This document shows positions 59,005-64,000 of a DNA stretch of 64,000 nucleotides, piece by piece (positions within the stretch are counted from its first letter, which is position 1; each line of letters begins with the position of its first letter). Origin of the DNA: DAISJM01 sp036821485 (GTDB taxonomy: Bacteria > Verrucomicrobiota > Kiritimatiellia > CAIQIC01 > JAGNIJ01); the NCBI GenBank assembly GCA_036821485.1, contig DAISJM010000005.1, positions 52,117-116,116 of the forward strand, in the 5' to 3' direction. A program made the translations under genes and the position numbers. The notes below the pieces were generated by a model. That model worked only from the letters and a program-made list of their open reading frames with translations. It had not been told where the DNA came from and ran no database searches.

Positions 59005-59739
59005 ATGATATTCCGGCTGACAGCTCGTTATTGTGCCGCACTATTCTACAATACGGCTGAGGACGTTGCGTTCGGCTGTCGCGCGGAAAGCATAAAGGCT
59101 CAGGGTACCCTTACTTTTGTTAGGTATGAGACGTATTATCTGGGAATCACGAATGAGCATGTGGTTGGCAAAGACTACAGCGGCCCGTGCCCTGAGAAGC
59201 TCTTTAGCCTTGCGCTGAAGAAGCATACGCCTTTGCCTGGGCAGCTGATCTTCAAGTCGGACAGAGGTAATCAGGACTTCCCCTACGACATCGCAGTCTT
59301 CGAGCTAGACAAACGAACTGTCGAGCATGGCGGGAAGTGTTTCTATGATTTCCGATGCGATCATTCCGGGCTGTCTGCTGGTGATCTGGCCTTCGCTGTG
59401 GGATTCCCTGGGAGAGAGAGAAGAGTGCGACAGGTCGGGGTGATGGAGCATCCCCTGTATCACGTTTGCGCAACATGCCAAGGCTATTCAGATCGACAGA
59501 TCGTTCTTCAAAACGATCTGCCTGGTAAATCGCGGGACATAACGTTTGGGGGCATGAGCGGTGGGCCCATCTTCAAGGAGATGGAGGACAACCAGTACGA
59601 ACTACTGGGCATCGCATTCGAAGGACGAGGATTTGGAGATCGAGAAGAAGGTTCAGATCTGAATTCTGACATCTGGGTATTCGGTTTCCCGCTCACAAGA
59701 AGCATGCTGGCCTTCGTCATGAACAACCGAGGGGTTTGA
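59005..59739 (+). CDS. trypsin-like serine protease, defence-island member
   Basis: A 244-residue protein with the trypsin-fold catalytic triad in order: His in YLGITNEHVVG, Asp in PYDIAVFELD and Ser in FGGMSGGPIF. It has no signal peptide, so it acts in the cytoplasm. Cytoplasmic trypsin-like proteases occur in several antiphage gene clusters and often act as effectors or processors. It is about 50 bp after drmMI on the same strand. Start: ATG at 59,005, or a TTG 6 nt earlier. Confidence 0.78.
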   Translation: MIFRLTARYCAALFYNTAEDVAFGCRAESIKAQGTLTFVRYETYYLGITNEHVVGKDYSGPCPEKLFSLALKKHTPLPGQLIFKSDRGNQDFPYDIAVFELDKRTVEHGGKCFYDFRCDHSGLSAGDLAFAVGFPGRERRVRQVGVMEHPLYHVCATCQGYSDRQIVLQNDLPGKSRDITFGGMSGGPIFKEMEDNQYELLGIAFEGRGFGDREEGSDLNSDIWVFGFPLTRSMLAFVMNNRGV

Positions 59740-60108
59740 GGGGAAGCAGTCGCCGCCGCAGCCCACGCGCCAAGGATACTCGACAACTTCGCCCGCTACT
59801 TCGCCCCTTGACGGGGGACAGGCAGCTCCTGATCGCGGCATCATACCAAGTCAAGAAAGCCTCCGGTTTCGTCTTGGGAAAGGTGCCAGAGCCAACCGAA
59901 GGCGAATCAGAGTATCCTTCGTCTGAAACCAATCCAAGTACGTAACGCTCACATTCTCAACGCTATACGAGGAAAGTGAGCATATGCACGTATATTGCGT
60001 ATTACACAATGCAATATTTCATTGCACAAACTGGCATGCTTTGCGTATAGTAATCAGTGGAATGATGAAGACGATACATCGAGAGGATGCACCGACGACG
60101 GAGCGGGG
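59740..60108. other. 369-bp gap before the Pycsar genes
   Basis: No convincing gene; an open frame of about 60 codons (59736-59945) could be a remnant. The last 120 bp are markedly AT-rich and hold the promoter and a dyad at 60010-60051. TTGCGTAT occurs twice (59995-60002 and 60041-60048). Confidence 0.5.
60010..60051 (+). promoter_or_regulatory. promoter of the Pycsar pair with overlapping dyad
   Basis: TTGCAC (60022-60027), an 18-nt spacer and TATAGT (60046-60051). TGCAAT-N5-ATTGCA (60010-60026) overlaps the -35 box and is a likely operator. A start near 60058 leaves a 50-nt leader. Confidence 0.5.
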
Positions 60109-61008
60109 ATGATCACGAGATTCCAGGGCTCAGCGGGCAGACCGGCGCTGCTGATGGCGTTAAGGTCACAGTACATCGTGCGAGACGACGCCGCGATAGC
60201 TGCGGCTCTGGCGGATCGCGTCTCCCTGGCTCAGCATGCTCCGGGTGCCGCCCTGATTTCTCAGGACGCGGCTGACAACGATCTGTACTTCATTCTCTCT
60301 GGGCGCGTTGTTGTGGAAGTACACGGGAGTACCATCGGATTTCGGGCTGCCGGAACCCACGTGGGGGAGATGGCGACGATTGACCCATCGGCGCGAAGAA
60401 GCGCGACTGTTGTCGCCGTTGAACCGACTGTAACGGCACAAATAAAGGAGCAGGACTTCTGCGAAATCGCCGACCGGCACCCGAAGATGTGGCGCTACGT
60501 TGCGATGGAGTTGGGCAATCGCCTCCGGCTGCGCAACCAGTTCATTCGGCAACCCAATGTGATGCCGCAGGTCTTCTTGGGCTCTTCACGCGAATCGTTG
60601 CCCGTCGTCAATGCCCTGGTGCCCCAACTTGACCCGTCCAGAGTTTTCCCCATGCCTTGGACGGGCGACATCTTCTGGCCTTCGCACGCGACGATTGAGG
60701 ACTTGGAGTCCATCGTGCCGAAGCTTGATTTCGCTGTGCTGGTCTTCGGCCCGGATGACACGATCATCAGTCGGCAGGTGTCTTCCGAGGGGCCGCGTGA
60801 CAACGTGTTGGTGGAATTCGGCATGTTTGTGGGAGCGCTTGGTCGAGACCGGACGTACTTCCTCAAACCGCGTGGCGTGGGAGTGAAAGTCCCCTCGGAT
60901 CTGTTTGGGTTGACCCCGCTGGAATACGACGTATCTGGCAGCACGTATGACGTTAGGGCGGCGGCATCGGAGATCATGCGCTGTGTTGGCAGGTACGGCG
61001 CACGATAG
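60109..61008 (+). CDS. pycTIR: Pycsar effector: cyclic-nucleotide-binding domain fused to TIR-like domain
   Basis: A 299-residue protein. Residues about 10-150 are a cyclic-nucleotide-binding domain (LYFILSGRVVVEV, GTHVGEMATIDPSARRSATVVAVEPT). Residues about 165-299 are a TIR-like domain of the CAP12/PycTIR type (PQVFLGSSRESLPVVNALV, DFAVLVFGPDDT, PRDNVLVEFGMFVGALGR). In Pycsar, a cyclic pyrimidine nucleotide made upon infection activates such effectors, which then deplete NAD+. The start at 60,109 follows GGAGCGGGG. It precedes its cyclase by 12 nt; many described loci have the cyclase first. Confidence 0.85.
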   Translation: MITRFQGSAGRPALLMALRSQYIVRDDAAIAAALADRVSLAQHAPGAALISQDAADNDLYFILSGRVVVEVHGSTIGFRAAGTHVGEMATIDPSARRSATVVAVEPTVTAQIKEQDFCEIADRHPKMWRYVAMELGNRLRLRNQFIRQPNVMPQVFLGSSRESLPVVNALVPQLDPSRVFPMPWTGDIFWPSHATIEDLESIVPKLDFAVLVFGPDDTIISRQVSSEGPRDNVLVEFGMFVGALGRDRTYFLKPRGVGVKVPSDLFGLTPLEYDVSGSTYDVRAAASEIMRCVGRYGAR

Positions 61009-61020
61009 GGACGCGACAAC

Positions 61021-61719
61021 ATGAGCCTCGCTGATGATATTCGAGCGGAAGTCCGCGACATCTATCGCGAGCAGTGGGAAACGCGAGATGGGCGGACCGT
61101 CCCTGATACTGAAGACATCGCGCTCGGGAATGTCGCCGTGAAGCTCAAGGGAACAGTGCTTTATGCTGACTTGGCAGACTCGACGACCATGGTGAACACG
61201 AAGAAGCCCGGCTTTGCGGCTGAGGTGTACAAGGCATATTTAACAACAGCCTGCCGGATCATTCGTGACCAAGGCGGCGAGATCACCGCATTCGACGGTG
61301 ACCGTGTAATGGCTGTATTCACAGGGGATATCAAGGACACCGCAGCTGCGAAAACGGCGCTGAAGATCAACTGGGCGGTGGAAAACATAGTCAATACGGA
61401 ACTGAAGAATCAGTACAAGGAGAGCACCTTCAAGGTTCGACAGACTGTGGGCATTGACACGGGTGACTTGTGGGTTGCCCGCACCGGTATACGGGGCGCG
61501 AATGATCTCGTGTGGGTGGGAAGAGCGGCAAACTACGCGGCGAAGCTTTGCTCTCTCGGCTCAACCGGAACTCCATCATGGATAACTGAAACTGTATACA
61601 ATGCGATGGATAGGTCGGCAAAGTATGGAAGTGACGGACGGCCGATGTGGGAGAAGCGCACTTGGACTGCATACAACTGCTTTGTCTATTGCTCGAATTG
61701 GTGGTGGCCTCTTGGATGA
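61021..61719 (+). CDS. pycC: Pycsar-type class III nucleotidyl cyclase
   Basis: A 232-residue cyclase with a single class III domain. The metal-binding Asp residues lie in LYADLADSTTMV and AFDGDRVMAVF, and WVGRAANYAAKLCSLG follows. PycC enzymes make cUMP or cCMP after phage infection; which base is used cannot be told by eye. The N-terminal 45 residues are a helical segment. The neighbour with a nucleotide-sensing TIR domain makes a Pycsar role far more likely than an ordinary adenylate cyclase. The gene is 12 nt after the effector. Confidence 0.83.
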   Translation: MSLADDIRAEVRDIYREQWETRDGRTVPDTEDIALGNVAVKLKGTVLYADLADSTTMVNTKKPGFAAEVYKAYLTTACRIIRDQGGEITAFDGDRVMAVFTGDIKDTAAAKTALKINWAVENIVNTELKNQYKESTFKVRQTVGIDTGDLWVARTGIRGANDLVWVGRAANYAAKLCSLGSTGTPSWITETVYNAMDRSAKYGSDGRPMWEKRTWTAYNCFVYCSNWWWPLG

Positions 61720-61777
61720 TCATGCAATTGGGGCTAGTGTTTAGCATCGTGCCAAATCAGGCCACAAGGAGGACCAA

Positions 61778-62893
61778 ATGACACCGGGTCACAAAGGGTT
61801 CGCCGACATGGTGGGCGAGCGAATACGTCTGGCTCGCAAAGAAGCCAAGCTGACCCAAGAGGCTGTGGCTGAGAAGATGGGATTCAAGGATCGCCAGATT
61901 CTCTCCAACGTGGAAAGCGGGACGAGAAAGGTCTCGGCAGATGAGCTGATTCGCTTCATGCAGCTGCTGGGCAAGGATCTCAACTACTTCACGGATCCTT
62001 ATCTGATAACGGAAGAACACGCCTTCTCGTGGCGGGCAGACCACGCTTCCGATGCTATCGATCGCTATGAGGCGAAAGCTCGAAGCCTTGTCTCCGCCTA
62101 TCGGCGCTTCTGCGAGTTGGCGGGCAAGGCATTCAACCCACTTCCTCACAGACTCGCGCTGACCAAGAAGAGCTCCTATGAAGAGGCCGCACTCGCTGGC
62201 GAAATGGTGGCAGACCGATTGAAGCTTGGCCCCACTCCTGCCAAGCGCCTCTTTGAGTGTATGCGTCAGCAGTTGGAGATCCCTGTCTTCTTCGTGAATT
62301 CCCCGGAACTGGTATCGGGCGCGGCGTGTCGGTTTGGCGCATTCACAACCGTACTCATCAATCGCAACGAACCGGAATGGCGGCGGAACTTCGACCTCGC
62401 CCACGAGCTCTTTCACGTTCTGACTTGGGATACGATGCCCCCAGAACGAATCGACTACCGCAGTGACGCTGGTCCGGGCAGGTCACGCGAAGAGCGGCTG
62501 GCTGACAACTTCGCAGCCGGTCTTCTGATGCCAAGGGAATCCGTGGAAAAGTCTTGGAAGCGCCACGCTGAACTAGAGATCCACGCTCGCATCATGGCCG
62601 TCGCAAGAGAGTTCCAGGTGTCTGGGAAAGCCGCGAAGATTCGACTGCAGAACCTGGGGCTAATTACGGAGGGTGATCGCGTCGATATACACGAAGACCA
62701 ACTCACACGACCTCTGGACGATGTAGATAATGGACCTAAACCTAAGTCGTATTCAGATGAACTTGCTAAGAGCGTTTTCATTGTATTGGAGAAGGGACTC
62801 GTCAGCCGCCGAAAAGTGGCAGAGCTGCTTGATTGCACCGTCGAGGACATCGAGCGCCTGCTGGCTGAGTACGGAATGGCGATGCCCTACTAG
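61778..62893 (+). CDS. XRE-ImmA/IrrE fusion regulator-protease
   Basis: A 371-residue protein. An N-terminal XRE helix-turn-helix (about 8-65: GERIRLARKEAKLTQEAVAEKMGFKDRQILSNVESGTRKVS) is followed by an M78/ImmA-IrrE zinc-metallopeptidase with HELFH (the HExxH motif) and RLADNFAAGLLMP. It ends with a winged-helix-like tail. ImmA-type proteases cut repressors or, paired with PIN proteins, serve as antitoxins. AAGGAGG precedes the ATG. It is 9 bp before the PIN gene. It could also regulate the Pycsar or DISARM genes nearby. Confidence 0.85.
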   Translation: MTPGHKGFADMVGERIRLARKEAKLTQEAVAEKMGFKDRQILSNVESGTRKVSADELIRFMQLLGKDLNYFTDPYLITEEHAFSWRADHASDAIDRYEAKARSLVSAYRRFCELAGKAFNPLPHRLALTKKSSYEEAALAGEMVADRLKLGPTPAKRLFECMRQQLEIPVFFVNSPELVSGAACRFGAFTTVLINRNEPEWRRNFDLAHELFHVLTWDTMPPERIDYRSDAGPGRSREERLADNFAAGLLMPRESVEKSWKRHAELEIHARIMAVAREFQVSGKAAKIRLQNLGLITEGDRVDIHEDQLTRPLDDVDNGPKPKSYSDELAKSVFIVLEKGLVSRRKVAELLDCTVEDIERLLAEYGMAMPY

Positions 62894-62902
62894 GGTGTCG
62901 AA

Positions 62903-63403
62903 ATGGTTAAACCAGGATCGCACGTCCTCGTGGACACAAACGTGATCATCGAGGCTCATAGAACCGGTTGCTGGAACGCGCTTGTTGGCGCGTATCGTAT
63001 GGATACCGTCTCGCGGTGTGTTGAGGAGTGCGAGACGGGCAACCAGCGGGCGGATAACCCCGTGCCTGTCAACACGCAGGCTCTTCGTCAAGCACTCAAC
63101 CCCAAGCCCGTCACTCCGCTGGAGATTTACGACCTCCTATCACAGTGCCCCGATGCAGCGGACATCGACGCGGGCGAAAAGGAACTGCTGGCGCATGCGT
63201 TGACGCTCAAGGACGCTTTGTTCGTCATCTCTTCCGCCGATCGTGCAGCGCTTCGAGTAGCTGCCAAACTGGGGTTCATGGATCGCCTTGTCTCTTTGCA
63301 GGAGCTCTGTGATGCTGCAGGGGTGCGCCCGAAGATACAGAACCACTTCTCGACGAAATGGCTGAAGGACCGACGGACGGAATACCAGATGGAGACGCTA
63401 TGA
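62903..63403 (+). CDS. PIN-domain nuclease (putative toxin)
   Basis: A 166-residue PIN-like protein. The acidic residues sit in LVDTNVIIEAH (D), SRCVEECETG (E), DAGEKELLAHAL and FVISSADRAAL (D). PIN toxins cleave RNA, and pairs of XRE-ImmA with PIN proteins are predicted toxin-antitoxin modules. It overlaps the start of the drmA-like gene by ATGA, so all of these genes seem to be one transcript. Confidence 0.78.
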   Translation: MVKPGSHVLVDTNVIIEAHRTGCWNALVGAYRMDTVSRCVEECETGNQRADNPVPVNTQALRQALNPKPVTPLEIYDLLSQCPDAADIDAGEKELLAHALTLKDALFVISSADRAALRVAAKLGFMDRLVSLQELCDAAGVRPKIQNHFSTKWLKDRRTEYQMETL

Positions 63404-64000
63404 GCAGCAATGCCGTAAGCTGCGTACGACATCTGATCGACGAATACCGGCGATTCCTCCGCAGCACCTACCGGCTAGCCGACGAGAAACTCCGCAAGCA
63501 ATTCGAAGGGCATATTGATCAGACAGAGGTCATCGTCAAAGGGCCGTACGTCACGCTTGCACGGGACTTCGCCAGAGACAGAACCCTCCAGGACCTGCTT
63601 AAGGTGGGAACGGGTCATCCGGACTTGGCGAAGCTTCATTGGCCGTTTGGTGGGAACCCTCTCTTCAAGCACCAGGAGAAGGCGCTCCATTTGGTCGATA
63701 TCGAACATCAGAACTGCGTGATCAAGACGGGAACCGGCAGCGGAAAAACCGAGGCGTTTCTCTTGGCCGTGCTCTCCGGCGTGATGCGAATGAGGGAGCA
63801 AGGCATCCGTGGAACCAAGGCGATCCTCCTGTACCCCATGAACGCGTTGGCGAACGACCAGCTCATGCGGTTGAGAGACATCATACGCGACAGCGGTCTC
63901 GGGCTGACGTTCGCTATGTACACCGGCGACAGCGAGACGGTGGCGCAGTCGATTGGCACACCCGTTGAGGGCAATGAGTTTACTGCTCGCGCCAAGATCC
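63400..64000 (+). CDS. drmA: DEAD/DEAH helicase, probable DISARM DrmA (N-terminal part)
   Basis: The first 200 residues, running off the right edge. LFKHQEKALHL is a Q-motif-like element, VIKTGTGSGKTEAFLLAVL is Walker A and ILLYPMNALANDQLMRLR is motif Ia of a DEAD/DEAH helicase. In class 1 DISARM, drmA follows drmMI and precedes drmB and drmC. Here six genes intervene if the protease, the Pycsar pair, the XRE-ImmA/PIN pair and this gene are counted from drmMI. Because only the start is visible, a different DUF1998-like helicase is possible. Confidence 0.65.
   Translation, partial: MSSNAVSCVRHLIDEYRRFLRSTYRLADEKLRKQFEGHIDQTEVIVKGPYVTLARDFARDRTLQDLLKVGTGHPDLAKLHWPFGGNPLFKHQEKALHLVDIEHQNCVIKTGTGSGKTEAFLLAVLSGVMRMREQGIRGTKAILLYPMNALANDQLMRLRDIIRDSGLGLTFAMYTGDSETVAQSIGTPVEGNEFTARAKI

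Larger units (their letters stand above)
37688..64000. mobile_element. integrative island, left end at tRNA-Arg (right end outside the window)
   Basis: From the integrase onward the genes are mobile-element and defence genes, with visibly lower GC than the flank. It contains an integrase, an AlpA-like protein, a primase-helicase, DNA methyltransferases, RHH/XRE regulators and a defence cluster. No tail, capsid, conjugation or transposase gene is seen in this part, so it may be a satellite or IME-like element. The right boundary is not reached. Confidence 0.85.

Noticed and set aside
59736..59945. 69-codon frame after the protease gene
   Set aside because: It begins inside the protease stop region, lacks a ribosome site and has no motif; may be a gene remnant but cannot be supported.

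Overview
The window looks like a piece of a high-GC Gram-negative chromosome. It carries lipoprotein biosynthesis (lgt), a TolC-type outer-membrane channel and a lipoprotein signal on a large TPR protein. Three features fit the PVC superphylum, Kiritimatiellota or Lentisphaerota in particular: short zinc ribbons fused to regulatory proteins, a giant secreted lamin-tail/Ig-repeat protein, and intergenic TTCCAA-N3-TTGGAA palindromes. That placement is inferred from content, not from a marker-gene tree.

Region 1 (1-37,400) is ordinary chromosome. It holds two overlapping CNNM/CorC-type membrane proteins, yjbQ, a TPR lipoprotein, dnaE, fusA, a zinc-ribbon protein, a PaaI-type thioesterase, an lgt-rluD-udg operon, a zinc-ribbon serine/threonine kinase and a 1-Cys peroxiredoxin. 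A DUF1638/corrinoid-protein pair follows, sitting beside a four-domain CoA-disulfide-reductase/rhodanese/TusA/DsrE fusion. Next come a secreted protein of about 1815 residues with an embedded endonuclease/exonuclease/phosphatase domain, and an eight-gene ArsR-headed RND efflux operon (34,029 down to 27,093). Diverging from that operon are a VIT1-type metal transporter and a YhcH-family protein. A B12-binding radical SAM protein closes the region.

Region 2 (37,223-37,687) is the junction. It contains a 5' tRNA-Arg(CCU) fragment, then a complete tRNA-Arg(CCU) whose anticodon loop is interrupted by a 199-nt group I intron. Three nucleotides after the CCA comes the stop codon of a tyrosine integrase.

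Region 3 (37,688 to beyond 64,000) is an integrative island, visibly more AT-rich than the flank. Its left part has the integrase, an AlpA-like helix-turn-helix protein, several unknown proteins, two coupled Dam-type methyltransferases, a primase-helicase, and RHH and XRE regulators. Its right part is a defence island. A DUF262/HNH protein is paired with a HEPN protein. Then comes class 1 DISARM (drmD, drmMI and the start of a drmA-like helicase). Between drmMI and drmA lie a trypsin-like protease, a complete Pycsar pair (cyclic-nucleotide-binding TIR effector plus nucleotidyl cyclase) and an XRE-ImmA/PIN pair.

The two most interesting points are the tRNA junction and the nested defence cluster. 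At the junction, the intron lies exactly where the neighbouring tRNA copy stays uninterrupted before breaking off, which suggests a replacement tRNA protected from its own integrase. In the defence cluster, Pycsar, a protease and a toxin-antitoxin-like pair sit inside a DISARM operon.
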